NCBI GenBank assembly: GCA_949317995.1
Contig: OX439036.1
Coordinates: 22,542,854-22,606,853 of the forward strand
Source of the DNA: Acholoe squamosa
Taxonomy: Eukaryota; Annelida; Polychaeta; Phyllodocida; Polynoidae
Direction of reading: 5' to 3'
Length of the DNA stretch: 64,000 nucleotides
Shown here: positions 43,831-57,120 of the stretch, in pieces
How positions within the stretch are numbered: position 1 is the stretch's first letter
How the letters are laid out: every line of letters starts with the position of its first letter
The notes under the pieces: generated by a model
The model's input: the letters and a program-made list of their open reading frames with translations, nothing else
Database searches by the model: none
Told to the model about the DNA's origin: nothing
Made by a program: the position numbers and the translations under genes

Positions 43831-44839
43831 CAACATCAACTTCCAAAATGAAATCATGAGTAAATCTAATTTTCTATGGTCTAAAAGTTACCTGGAAAAT
43901 AGAAAACAACGAACTAGCTATGGTAATAAATTGTCCTCAAACCAAGATATTGATTACGGTGTTCCTCAAGGATCAGTTTTAGGTCCCCTGTTGTTTGTCC
44001 TATATATTGATGATGTTGTTAAGGTCTTAAAAATGCAAGATTAAACTGTATGCTGATGACATTGTGATTTATAATTCTAACAAAAATGTAGACTTGGTTA
44101 CTGAAAATTTGAATGAAGATGTAATTACCTTTAAACGTTGGGTTATCAAAAACAGACTAACAGTATATCCAAGTAAAACAAAATTTATGTGGTTTTGTAG
44201 TGCTCATAAATTAAAAAGATGTCCGGACTCTACTATAGACTTCAATGGCAGCACTGTGCAAACTGTCACCTTCTTTCCATACCTAGGTGTACATATTGAC
44301 AGTAAACTTAGTTTTGATAAACAGATTAAAATTATTAAGAGAAATGTATGCAATAAACTATTTAGGTTTGCTAAGTTAAGAAAGTTTTTGACACAAGAGC
44401 AAAGTGTAAAGATATACTGTCGTACAATCAGACAGATTATAGAATATTATTCATTCATAAGTACCAGTTGTAATGAGGATGGTCTTGCAGCATTACAACA
44501 ACTGCAAAATAGAGCTCTTAGAGTTTGTCTGAAATGCAATATTAGACGGTATAGTGTTAAGGAGTTGCATTAAAATTTGTAAGGTTTCAGTGTTAGAGAA
44601 AAGATTTGACATGCTATTATTATGCTTAATGTATAAGAAATCAAAGACTATGTTAAATAGACCACAATCCTATAATACAAGGTCTCAAAAGAAGATTGTC
44701 TTTGAACTACCTAGGGTTATTACTAGACACTATAAAAGATCGCCATGGTATAGAGGGGTGGCTCTCTGGAATACTCTACCTGAGGAGATTCAGAGAGCCA
44801 TGACAAAGGTAAAATTCAAGGAGGGTGTGATGAGGATAG

Positions 44840-45284
44840 TGTAGGGGCACGGTTTTTAATGAGCGTCACATAGGTACGAGTTGGGCAGTTCCCGAGTGGG
44901 GTGTACACTCGGGTCTGAGAACGGTATGCTGGGGCAAGCGGTGGCAGCACTGCTCTCCGAGCTTCCTGCCTTAGACTCGAGGGGTCACCACCCAACCTTA
45001 GGCTATATAAGGCCAGGTCGGTAGCTGCCGGGGAGAGAACCCTTACGGGCTCTGTACGGTCAGTAAGCACTTCCCTCCTCTGGTTACGAGAACTTACCTA
45101 GAAACTCATTGTTTGATTGTCTGAATACCCTGATACGAATACACTTGAACTCGGAAGCCCTTAGTCAGATTGTAAGCAGGATTCTGAATAAACCTTGTTG
45201 CCTCTTCTGTACCGGAGATTGTCGTTTGGTAGTTCTTTCCGGATTAGACATACAAACCCCAAGTCAGAATACTTGACCATTACA
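44840..45284 (+). mobile_element. Solo LTR, 445 bp, 4-bp target duplication ATAG
   Basis: TGTAGGGGCACG...CCATTACA is flanked by ATAG (44836-44839 and 45285-45288). It has a TATA box TATATAAGG at 45004-45012 and AATAAA at 45187-45192. It sits inside the LINE; removing it and one ATAG rejoins the LINE reading frame. Length and duplication fit a Gypsy-like family. Confidence 0.85.
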
Positions 45285-45307
45285 ATAGAAAACATAATGT
45301 TGAACCT

Positions 45308-45455
45308 GAAATTGGGTTATAATTGACAATGAGAAGCAGGTGTAGAAACCGCGTCGCTTCATATTCATATTCATATTTTGAAATTGGGTTATAATTGACA
45401 ATGAGAAGCAGGTGTAGAAACGGCACCGCTTCATTTTCATATTCATATCCCTTTT
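45308..45455. repeat. 73-bp tandem duplication with TTCATA microsatellite
   Basis: GAAATTGGGTTATAATTGAC...GGTGTAGAAAC at about 45308 is repeated at about 45381. Each copy ends in CATATTCATATT runs. It lies in the 3' region of the LINE. Confidence 0.8.
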
Positions 45456-45819
45456 CATGTTTATATCCATATTGATATTGTTGATGTTCCCATATGCACA
45501 TAACAGCAGTATACCACTTGAATTATCACTTTTTTGAACTCAAAACAAGGTGTATCTAGCTGTAATTATGACGTACTGAAATAATGTGTAGAGGCACAAA
45601 TCTCTATGTATGACACATTATTTTCCTTCTATCTATTTTGCTTTAAGTTTGTTTGTCTGTACTTACTATGTTAATAACCTGTTGTGTGAATATTGCCAGC
45701 CCCTATTTCTTCTCCATCTCCTGATTGTTTTCATATTGACATTTGTCAAGATCTATGAAGTTATTGTACTGTTTCATTTGTGACTTTCCTTTGAAAAATC
45801 AATAAAACTTTGTCTGCTC

Positions 45820-48800
45820 TATAGCATTATTTAAATGAACATAGCAGTTCATTAATGCAATGAGCAAGTCCAAAGTAAGTAGTGTTGGAAAGTGGAGAAA
45901 GAGGGGGAGGTATCAATGGCAGCCAGGGTATCAGGAGGGTTTTGCACATTGGGGAGAAGGTAATTTTGCTTTAGAAGTGCTTCACCTGCAGCACAAGTAA
46001 GTTTCCTTTTCAGTCCTGACTTTTTCTTGTCAGTCAGGTACAAGGTCAATGATGATAATAGATATTCAAACCAAGAACACTTAAAAGAGCGTTTCACAGT
46101 AATGTATCTGCCTGTGCAATTATAAACACTATCTTTAAACAAGGCAGGTGACTTTTCAGTCTAATATTTTGAGTACAATTTATATGGTGAAGCAGAACGT
46201 GAATTTTTAACATGAAAGGGTGCCTACCTAGTGCTCTCTTTAATCTATGTGCAACAGCCACCAGTGACCACTACCTGCAGTCAAACCTTGTTTGTGCCAC
46301 TCCCTTACCAGTGTGGATGATTTTGATCTCTTAGCCAAAACCCTACTCTGATAACCTCACATACCATGCCCACCTACCTGATACCCTCCCTCTCATTCCC
46401 ACCCACCTACACTTCTCTATTCACATGTATCAAGTGATCATGCCTTACCTACAATGCCAAACAAAGTTAAGCACAGGTTTCTCGCACATATAGAACCCCC
46501 AAATATACACACAACGTGAGGCTTCCTAATATAGTTCAACGGCCTACGTAGCTGTATGCTGTAATGGACAACATTCAATACAAATTGCATATGATCAACC
46601 ATTTGCTTCGTTAAATGGTCATATTTAGATGTTATATATGAAATACAGGCAGGGATGAGTGTGTTTTATCACATAAGGCCAAAAAAATGTGTGTTTCCAG
46701 TTACATGGTTCAAACACCTAGGGTTGGCAGGTCAGTTTTTGTTGTTTTTTTTGAGTTTTTTTTTTTTTAATTTCTTTTTTTTTGATTTTGTATTGAAATG
46801 TATCGGTAGATATGCCAAAGTCGTCGGTTCTAGGGTAAAACCAGGGGTAGGGCCCACACAAATTTGTGTGGGCCCAGAAAAAATACATCAGTTTTTTAGA
46901 AGAGAAAAAGGTCTCTTTTAAGTCAATTTGTACAAAAGTAATATCTTAACAGTCCTCATGAGTTTCCCTTTCCAGTGGCATATAACATTTCTATGTTGCT
47001 CCTGGGCCAGCGTTAGTGTCTACCCCTGTAAAACTATTAAAAACAAAGAAAACAAAGAACAAAGATGGAAAAAGATATGCATGTTATGCTATCGACTCGA
47101 GACCCATAGAAATATTGATGCTAATCTATCGAAAATGCAAAAAAAAAATTACCTTTGGCAGCTGGGATTTTCCAAGATCTTTGTTTTTTTTGGGGGGGGT
47201 AAACAAGAAAATATTTTTGGAAAATGTCCTTCTGATGACTAAAGAGGTGACTTTGCATGGGTTTTTTGGGAAAAATCAAAACCTGAAAAGTAAGATGCAA
47301 TGCAGCAGTTACACCTAATAGCTATATTTTGACCCATCCAAAGGCCAGTTCTGCATGTGTATGTGATACATTGTTGGATCCCTCCCTACCCTTGTCTGTA
47401 CTCACCAGATAGATTTGCATGTCAGTTAGGGGTAGGCAGCTCTTCACGTGCAGAGGGAGCCAACTGGGTCTGCCACCAAGACTAATAGAACAGCTCAGAT
47501 TACAAAGCAACCAACCTCTACCCATGAATCACCCTACTAATGATGGGTTGGACCATCAGAATGGACTTATCAGAGCAGAAGCCAGCTGAGGCTGTAATGC
47601 TAGAGAATATTCCTTAATAAACATTAAACGAGAAATGTCTTCCATTTTGTAACGTGATCATAAAAAGGCCAATTCTCCAGTTAGTATGCTGTTCCCATTG
47701 TTTCTGTAGACTTCCCTTGTATCATTGTCTGAATAGGTTAATGTATTTTGCCAGACCAAAGTAGATGTCCTGTGACTATTGTGATAGAAATGTGGAGAGC
47801 TTACTCATACTACATTTTTTTAAATCTGTTTATTGACCGGAACTCATGTAGAATAAAAGAACACGTTCCATCGTATCATCCATTAACTCCGAACAAAGTA
47901 TTTATATTCAAGCAATTACAAATCATTCAGATCAGAAGCTTTAGATAATTGTAGTCAGTTAATTTTCCCAAAAGGGGTCAATATAGTCTTGTTTGATCTA
48001 GGCCACCCAGCCTTCAAAGAAATGGTCATACTTTCATTCACATATAAACTGATGAATATGTCGAGGAGTCAAAACTGTAAATGAGGGCTTTCGAAATGGT
48101 GTACAGTGTGTGGTAAGTCTTCCAAGAGTACCATGTCCCTGTAGAAGAGACCTCTAAAGGGGACATGGTCCCCTTTAGAGGTCCCCTTTACATTTATATA
48201 ATTTATCTAATTTAGATTACTCAAATGCTAAATAGATCATCAATTTCCAGCTTTGGCAGCCAACAATGAATGAACATCCAATTTACGTTGTAAAATAGTT
48301 CAAAGTTCATTTGTCAAAATATGCATTCTAAGAGCAACACCAAGATAGTTATCTTGTAGCATCAATTATCACATAGATAGACAAACTAATTGGTGAATGC
48401 TTATTACTCTGTTCTCAAAGGCCAAGACAACTGGACTGGAGGGCATTTTTCAATTATTCTAATTAGCATTGAAGAGACATATAATTAATCATTTAAGAGT
48501 TCTAAGGTGGTTGTGGAATTATTCTGTCAGTGGTTTGCATGGCATTGAAATGATTAATGACAGTGAGTCTCCAATAAAAATTATGGTTCCTGGAAATTAG
48601 TGTTCGAATACTACTGGGTAATCAGTGCTCCTACTTCGAGGATAATATAGCAAAGACAGGTATTAAGGGATAAAATATATGTCCTCTAGCTAAAGGTCAA
48701 ATCCCACAATGAGATCTACCCCTTAAAAGATTGCTATTTGGGAACTCTTGCAAGTTGCAGACTTGCCTATACTTCAAATTGCAAGGGTTCTATCACACCA

Positions 48801-49828
48801 TTGCTCTTTGAAAATCCCATTTTTCAATCAAAATGACTTCATAACCTTGCAATAAAGACCCTAATAGACAAGTAAGCTCTTTTTGAATCACTACGCAATC
48901 ATTGCAATATTGAAATTGCAAGCTAATATAAGCAAACAAGATATAAAATAAGACCAATATTGAACTATCTGTATGTCCTATGCAGAGAAAACTGCAGTAT
49001 ATTCTATGGGATTAGATAACAGAGTGGAACTTGGATTGCAAATTAAAGGGAACAAGTACCTTTGTCTTAGCTTTTACCTACATTTCTGGATTTTGTAACA
49101 CAGTCTGGTGAATTGCAGTAAGCTTTCAATTGTGCAAGAGACAAAATCAATATATTATGCAGGGAGGGTATTAGATTGCAACAGATTGCTAAATTGCAGA
49201 AATTTTCTTGTCAAAATTGCTTCGTGGGATTAAACGTTAATGCTCAGTGTAAACATACAACTAATGACGATGTAGAATCATACATCTTATTATAATAACA
49301 CTTTGAAAAAACATAACTTTGGACATCATCATATAGCATTAACAATTTTCCTTAATTGGGCATGATAAGAGATCCAGGATAATGAGGCTTCATAATTATT
49401 GTCTCATACTACCAACTGCTGCCACTCATCCTGAAATATAGTTCCCGATCTATCCTATGTCTACTGTATCAATAACCTTTAGATCTGCTTCTTTTACCAG
49501 CTAGGTATCTTTATTTCAACAATTGTAAATGTTATACATAAGGTGGGATGTAACAATACACACATGCATGGTTACATCCCACCTTCTAGGATGTAGCAAT
49601 ACATCTAGGCCAACCATTATAAATGCATGGCCTAATAGATGACATCTCCATTAGTTTACCCCAGGCTCTGACAATATTTTATCAACTGTAACTTCCACCT
49701 AGAGGTTTTTGCTACGACTGCATCCACCCTTTAAATAGCAAGATTTAAAGGCCCTTTCCCAGCCTGTCATGTCAGCCAGCATGCAACTCCCTACAGAGCC
49801 TTGACTTAATGTGCCTCTTAGGAGTACA
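45820..49828. other. Intergenic, no gene recognised
   Basis: 46255-46330 is a copy of the TTTGTGCCACTCCCTTACCA-type dispersed repeat. Poly-T tracts lie at 46740-46790. A perfect 35-bp palindrome lies at 48149-48183. Nothing else is supported. Confidence 0.45.
48149..48183. repeat. Perfect palindrome, 16-base arms, 3-base loop
   Basis: GACCTCTAAAGGGGAC, ATG, GTCCCCTTTAGAGGTC. No mismatch. Confidence 0.95.
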
Positions 49829-49829
49829 T

Positions 49830-50437
49830 CATGAAAAGAGCAGACTTTCCTGTATAGAACCAACTATAAGGATATATGATGTTGAATAAGAACTTTTATT
49901 TACATAAATAAGGGAGTGGGACCTGACAGGCAACTGCAGGTTTCAAGGACACACAGTAGATGTGTGTTGTGTTATCTATGGGGGGGTGCTTCTACTGGGG
50001 TCTATTTCAAAACAATCTATGATCATCAAATAGCACTAATTTCACAAATATACCACTACTATGCCTAATTGTATACAGCATTGAACAGGGCTTGAGTACA
50101 GATCAGAACAACTGCTGGATTCCTACATCATAAAAAGAGCAGACTTTCCTGTATAGAACCAACTAGAAGGATATATGATGTTGAATAAGAACTTTTATTT
50201 ACATAAAGAAGGGAGTGGGACCTGACAGGCAACTGCAGGTTTCAAGGACACACAGTAGATGTGTGTTGTGTTATCTATCGGGGGGGGGGGGGGGGGGGTG
50301 CTTCTACTGGGGTCTATTTCAAAACAACCTATGATCATCAAATAGCTCTAATATCACAAATATACCACTACTATGCCTAATTGTATACAGCATTAAACAG
50401 GGCTTGAGTACAGATCAGTACAACTGCTGGATTCTTA
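49830..50437. repeat. 299-bp tandem duplication with expanded G run
   Basis: The unit from about 49830 (AAAAGAGCAGACTTTCCTGT) to ACTGCTGGATTCCTACA repeats at 50129-50437 with few changes. The G tract is 7 bases in copy 1 (49980-49986) and 19 in copy 2 (50280-50298). Confidence 0.9.
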
Positions 50438-50439
50438 CT

Positions 50440-52440
50440 AAACAGCTCATGACTCTTTGTCACGCGTTTTAACAATTTAATATTGTCAAATTAGTAACAT
50501 ACTGTCTATTGACTAAGTGTACAATATGTGGTCAGTAAAGACTCCAAATGGGGTAAAATGGTGGTGTGTTCTGAAACAGACCCCTGGTATACATACTAGT
50601 CTGCACACATAGCTGTTTTTAGAACAAATTCGCCTTCTTTATTAAATGGGCATGTTATCGACGTCGGTAACTTGACTGCATAAAAGCCTCCTTACCCACT
50701 TTTACCTTCCTAAAGGGCTGGTGTGACTGATAGAAGGCCTAAGGTCAAATCCCACAATGTATTCTAGGCCTGCGAAATCTTTGCTTTTTTTGAGTGCCGA
50801 GTTCTATTGGTCTTCCTAGGCACCAAGATTGCAAGGGTCATTGAGTTGAAGCTGAATCTGACTGTCAGTTGAGGCAAATCTCTGCATGCTAGACCAACTC
50901 ATTGCCCCTAGAATGCAGAAGATTGAACCACAGATATTTTGGAGGCATAGAACCCATACTGGGTTTCGGCCTATATGGCAGGCAGTATTGGTAAGTTGAG
51001 AGGTAGTGGGCCAGTACCCATGGCAGGTATGCTATCATGTTGCTGACCACTACATGGGGCCTAATGTCATTTGTCCAGTTCCCCAACCAAGGTGATTGGA
51101 TTGACCTTATCCAGTGCCCACTTTGATATCTTAGATTAACTTGCTTGAATATGCATTTCTGCACCCTAAGCCAGTCTATATCCAACTAACCTAACTCCTG
51201 GTATAGATATCACCATGTCTGTAAACCAAAATGTACAATAAAGTGTCAGCCATATCTCAGATCTCTTAGAAGGTAGATTGATTAATGACTGACAGCGACC
51301 AAATTGAAAGCCTTTGAACTATGCTTTATAATTGATTGTATTAACATAACCCTTTCTCTGCAAATAGAGTTTTGTGTGATTACCAGTATTCAGAGAATCT
51401 TATTATATCATATAAGTGGATATACGGTACACAGTTGCTGCTTGGGTATCATGCACCCTATGGTATACTCATATAAAATAACATTAGGAAAATGTGGGAA
51501 GTCCTTTGTTCTCCATGTTTACAGTGACATTAGTGTATTTTTTCAAACCACAGTCACGGCAAATGTCAAGTAAGGAAGGTCGGAAATGAAGGAAAAGCAT
51601 CTGTTCCAAAGCCTAATAATTATTCATAATATCTCTATTTTTGCAGGTCTCTTTATTTGGATGTGAAATTCTACAATCATACAGTGGATGCGATATACAG
51701 AATGTACCAAATTGTAGACTTTATGGGAGAATGCAAATAAAATCCAAATTCTGCAACTGATATAAATTTATCTATATTCCATCGCATTTGGCACACATAT
51801 TGAGGTGTTCCTGTACACCCAATATGAATGCAAATGTGGCATGCAATGCTACCCTACATTCAATCATTTGTGACACAACATGGGAAAAGGTAACATTATG
51901 GGGATTTTGTGCTCTTCAAAGCCACCAGGTGGCAGAACCAAATAATTCTGCTGTAATCTATCAGAATACTTTCTGTACGTCTTCTTACATATGTGGACAA
52001 TCATAGACCCTGGGCATACGCGTCTTTTATAGCAAAATAAGCAAGTCATCATACCCAAACCCAAAACTAATATTTTCCATGTAAGTTAACAGAAATCGCA
52101 ATATTCCTAGTTCAGGTATGCCCATCTGATTAGAGTACTCAGTTGACCAAGATAATATCCAATGAATTCACTAAAACATATCTGTTTCAATTAAAATGAT
52201 GAGGTCTTAGGGATCATTTTGGTATAGGTAATATCAAAATCTTACAAGAAGAAGAGGGTGAAAGTTCCCAAACAATCTATGATGTTATACCATGTGCAGC
52301 ACTACTGAGGCCACCTGGTGGCCATAAATAACACTAAATCCCTGTAATGTTACATTTTCCCATGTTCTGTCACATTTTATAGATGTGCACATGCAAATTT
52401 CATAACATTGATGATAGCCAAGGGCACTGAATGACATTGA
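50440..52440. other. Intergenic, dispersed repeats and CTCF-like motifs
   Basis: 50998-51130 is another TTTGTCCAGTTCCC repeat copy. CCACCAGGTGGCAG at 51922-51935 and CCACCTGGTGG at 52311-52321 match the CTCF core on + and -/+ strands. No gene. Confidence 0.45.
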
Positions 52441-52700
52441 GCATGCAGCCATGAGAGATGCATCTGATACTAAGCACAGTCAAATAATTGTCCCCAAAGG
52501 TACCCTCCATTTGCAGTTATTTTTCCCACATGGCCATTAAGCAGCATTGACCTTGTCCTTTGCTGGGTGTCTATAGAGCTTGACTGCCATTGTCTACAGT
52601 CAAAGGCCACAATGGCAGAGGTAAATTGGGAGTTGTATACATGAAGGGCGCTTGGTTTTATGTTGAAAGATTTGCAAGAATGTTCGATATGGCCCAGGAC
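52440..52700. repeat. Dispersed repeat family, copy C (diverged)
   Basis: TCCCCAAAGGTACCCTCCAT and GGCAGAGGTAAATTGGGAG match the family at 21236-22905 and 55900-57120. Confidence 0.6.
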
Positions 52701-52904
52701 AGAGAAAGGGAAGGGTAGTGCAGATATAACGAATATGATTCAACACCTGGATTCCAAAGGAAATCAGTGTCCTTGTAGTTCATTACATGTTATTTAAATG
52801 TTATATAATCTTTACTTTGAAAGTCTAGATCTGTATGATACCACAGCAAAGAGTCTATCATCTGTCAATGAACAGTTTTGTTATGTGATACGTTCTGCGA
52901 AAAT

Positions 52905-52932
52905 GGACCTTATTTCCGGGGCAATAAGGTCC
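52905..52932. repeat. GGACCTTATT hairpin, minimal element remnant
   Basis: GGACCTTATT and AATAAGGTCC with an 8-base loop. The flank CGTTCTGCGAAAAT matches the left flank of the 16969-18538 element, so it looks like that element reduced to its two ends. Confidence 0.55.
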
Positions 52933-52934
52933 CT

Positions 52935-54780
52935 CTTCCTAATACAGGTCACTTATTTCTGCAGGCAAGTCTGAAAGCTCCTATTTACATTACAATGATA
53001 CCAACCTAATATACCTTAGGTACTGGCTGAACTACTGTTTGTGAGAATGTATACATGGTTTGAATAGAGCTTACTTGTCTATCAGGGTCTACATTGCAAG
53101 ACTGGTTCAGGAACTGTATGTCATTTATCATTTTTATGCAATGCCAACAAAGCCTTAATTACACCACTAATTATCTGCAGTTAGTTGGACAGTTGGCCAA
53201 TGGATTTAAGATGGTGGTGTCATGTCTTAATTGCTCAACCTAATGTAACTAGATGTGTCGTGTTTGTTATTAGTCATATACAGAGAATTGATGATATTTA
53301 TTAAAAGTGAATACATGTATTGACAACAGTACTACCTTACCAGTTTGTGCACCATTTTTCGCATTGTGGGTTTTGACCTATATGGTCCTATATTCTTGAC
53401 ATAAAGAGCTATTACTCCTGACAATCGTGGTCCCATTGGATAATTCTATTCATGCAGTAAAGAGGGAGGTAGTTATTTCACAAAGAAAGGTTCATTCATT
53501 ATTCATGATGAATTCTTTGTAATGTGACGATTGGCCATGAATAAGTTATGTTTTGTGGTAGGATGACCCTGGGTATCCTTCATCTTTGTTTGTTCTCTTG
53601 TGACAGGTTCTACAGATCTGAAAATTAAAAGAGGCTTTGCTATGACCATAGTTATATCTCTGTAACTTACATTTTCAATCAAGCCATTTGATAACTATTT
53701 AAAAGGTTCCTTCTCATTTCTTATATACACAGAAAACACAATATATCCATGTGCAGCTTTGCCATTATTACAGCTCCTAGTAGTTTCCCTACTTTTTATT
53801 TTGCACTTTATGTGGGTCAAACACACCGTCTCGTCCACCTCTTCATTCGGGAGTGGCCCTTTGTATTTTTTACTATGCAGCAATGCCATAATTATATTTA
53901 CCAAAAGAAGGATTTGGTTGTGTACAGGAGCACATATCCAGGAACATAGAGCCTAACCCAAACGGCACCCATACTTCCTGCAGATCACTAAAAGGAAGAA
54001 AAAGTGTCATTAATTACGTTGACTCATTTATATAATTATGTTTGAAGTATTTCGCTCTTAAAGCAAGTATCCAAAGATGCAAAGTACATAACATTTATGT
54101 GAATGATATGGTTCAGTTCATTTGAAGAAAATTTGTTTCATTAATTTTACCGGTGTCCACTATAGCAAGGCTAATGATCAAGATGCAATGAAAGTTAGCT
54201 TGGTCCTCATAGGAAATCCCTACAGAGGTAATTCATATGAATAAAAGTGGTGCATGAAATCATGAATGGTCTGAGGTTCTATAAGATAGATAATTGGGAC
54301 TGAAGTGCAAAGGTTACCTAAAACAGGAATGGGTCTCATATTATTGAAATAGTTTGTGTACATGTTGTGTACCATTTTATAGGAAATATGTAAAATCAGG
54401 TGACATAAGGAAATTAATTTCATTAAGTTCTAACGTTTATTTGTGTGCATGCCCACCATAGATATAATTATGCTGTCCTATGTTACACTTTTAATTTTGA
54501 TCCAGGGATTTTAAGTTCTTTATTGGTGAACAGCAATAAAAAAGACCCAGGGTGTGTGACAAATGATTCTAAGGTCATGCAGAAGTACACACACAGACTC
54601 TTAAGAGGAATGAGTTGGCTAAAGAAATGGGGGTCAGGCCCTGATGGTACAGTTATGGAGGTCCCTGACGGTTGTGGGGCCTTAGGGAATGGGCTTAGCT
54701 CAGCTTTGGTTGGAAAGGAGCCCTTTATGTCTGAATATAACCACATCAAGACATCTCACTTCTCCGGAGCAGCTAGCTTT
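52935..54780. other. Intergenic, no gene recognised
   Basis: AT-rich, without repeats I could define. The frames at 53749-53956 and 54445-54783 show no family motif or splice support. Confidence 0.4.
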
Positions 54781-54784
54781 TAGT

Positions 54785-55880
54785 TTATTTCTGTTGCCAT
54801 GGAAACATGATTTTCATTCTAAATAGGAAAATCAATGATCCCATTAGTAGGGACATTCCACAAGGTTTACTATGGTGAAAACAGAATGAAAATACCATTT
54901 CTAGATCAAAAGTTATGGGCAAAAGAATAACAATTTATGCTAAGTTAGCTAATTACCATAAATTATGCTAATTAGCTATATAACTCATGACCAACTAGAT
55001 GTAGAGCTTATTGACATTCACGAAATGGTCACACCTACCCATATTTAGCAAGCCATTCCTCCAAAACTAACAGGAGTATCCATATGCAATATATCACCGT
55101 AAAGCTAGTGATTTGAATTTTGAAGTTGACTTTTAACACAGAGCACCGTTTCTCCTTGCCTCTACACATTATTGTTGTGTCAGCTTTCAAATTCAACTAT
55201 ATTTCACCACTGAATCAACCATTGATATGCAAACATTGTTTCAATGCTGAATCAACATTGGTGTGCCCAATTGTGCACAGAATATGAATCCATAAGTGGA
55301 CAGCCATGGGAAAAAGGACCTCCAAAGAAAAAAACTATTTTGAACATTAAGTCATAAGCTTTACAATGGTGTATCACATTCGTCTATACCTTGAGAAGTT
55401 TTCGAGACCTGATATTATAAATATGGGTGCCCATCATCCTATTCTCTTAGGGAATAGGCTCTATATATAATTAATTAGGAGATATTAATTGAAATTAGCA
55501 TAATTATGCTAATTAGCAAATAATGCTACAATTTCAACAATTTTAGTCATAACTTTGGATCTAGAAATGAGATTTTCATTCTGTTTTCATTATAATTATT
55601 TCTGTGAGAAAATTTATCAAAGGGATTCTTTGATTTTTCAATTTGGAATGGAATTTATGTTACCATGGCAACCAATATCAACAAATACAGTAATTTGGCC
55701 CTAAAACGTTCTTTTTGCATTCCAAATATTGAATGTTTTAAATGAAAATAGAATTTTGAAAATAGCTTTACTGTTTTCCTCATCAAAAAGTACCTTCAAT
55801 CAATTTTTGTTCAATCTTTCACTTATTAAATTTTCCCTGTAGGGCCCCCTGGTGGTCAAAACCAGTATTAAAATCCCGCA
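54785..55880. repeat. Large inverted pair of a dispersed repeat
   Basis: 54785-55095 is the reverse complement of a family also seen at 17985-18300 (ATGCTAATTAGC, GTTTACTATGGTGAAAACAG). 55490-55880 carries the same family in direct orientation, ending at GCCCCCTGGTGGTC. The middle, about 55100-55180, matches the inverted 16990-17080. Together they form a 1.1-kb imperfect foldback. Confidence 0.65.
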
Positions 55881-55899
55881 GGGAGCCCCATTTTCCTGT

Positions 55900-57120
55900 G
55901 TTGATCCACAGATGCTGTCTTATTCCATGAAGTATAGAGATGGGATGGACATATAGCCGTTGATATTTTGCTGGTATTTTACCAGCATAACCATTAACCT
56001 GTGTTGACTTTGTTTTGTGATGGGTCTTTATAGATCTGGACTTTCATTGTCTATAGTCATAAAGCCATAATGGCAGAGGTAAATGGGAAAGCAGAGCATA
56101 AAGGGAACTCAGCTTTATGGTAAAATGGTTACATCAGTATAAAACCAAAAGAAAGGAAACGGAATGGACTATTGCAGACTGCAATTCCAAAGTTGTGCCC
56201 TGAGTGAAACATTGATAATAATGATATAGGGCATAAAAAGTATGCACTTGTCTAGTGTCTTGCTTTGATGACAGTTTTTTTTTTCCCTTTTTAGTCCAGA
56301 AGGGGTACATTATATGTGCCCATGGTTAGATTTTGCATTACCTTAAGTGGCTGGGAATTGGTCCCTCCACGGACAGGGGAAGAGTTGACGCTTGAATCTT
56401 TTGTTTTAGTACTGTGGTTTAGGATAGGTTTTAGTATTAAGTTAGCAAATTATTTTATGAATATGGGAGGAACAAAAATTTTGAATGTAAAATAGTCTAA
56501 GCAGGCACTCATATTTCTGAAGAAGTACTATGTATTTCTGTACATAAATTCATAGGTCAGAGATGAATCATACAATATTTTACTATAATATTTAAGTGAG
56601 ACCTTGAGCACAATAATGTCGATAAACCTGAATTGGCATCCAGCCTATTCCTTGTTTGATGAATTGTTGATGCACAATTACATTAACTTCCGCAAGAGAA
56701 AAACGCAGCAAAACTTTAAAAAGCAATTCTATATAGGAAGTGGAAAAAAGCAGTCTGCTAGAGCTTAATCACCCCAATGTGTTGATTGTGTATTCAGAGG
56801 CTGTCTTCCACTTCCGTCCTTTATTTCTACACATGAGGCCAGTCCTGAAGAGATGAGCCTTTTTGTTCAGACCTCAATAAATGAAGTGTGTAGAGAATTG
56901 CTGTTGATGTTGCAGCGAATTATAGATTTTTTAATGCCCAACCTGCCATCCTACTAGTGAACACAGCCACACCCTGCTCGTCCCATAGAGTTAGACACCC
57001 AACTATGCGGGATCCAATATGTATATAAATACAGGTGTTATTCCTCCTCATTCATTTCTGAGTTAGAATATCAAATTCTACTATGTTGTTTGCGTCAAAG
57101 CCTCTCTATTAGTATGATAT
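55900..57120. repeat. Dispersed repeat family, copy B
   Basis: Follows 21300-22330 closely (GATCTGGACTTTCATTGTCT, CAGAGCATAAAGGGAACTCA, CCACTTCCGTCC). It is in the same orientation as copy A. Confidence 0.8.

Larger units (their letters stand above)
43835..45815 (+). mobile_element. CR1/Jockey-like LINE, 3' part, broken, split by a solo LTR
   Basis: Reverse-transcriptase motifs are clear: GVPQGSVLGPLLFVLYIDDV, then (after a frameshift at about 44036) LYADDIVIY, WVIKNRLTVYPSKTKFM and YLGVHIDSKLS, followed by the usual tail with LQNRALRVCL. Further breaks lie at about 44565-44575. The copy is 5'-truncated, with no endonuclease. The frame continues across the LTR insertion for a dozen codons to a TGA near 45325. 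An AATAAA near 45802 probably marks its 3' end. Confidence 0.85.

Noticed and set aside
54445-54783. 112-codon frame
   Set aside because: No homology that I recognise and no splice or promoter support.
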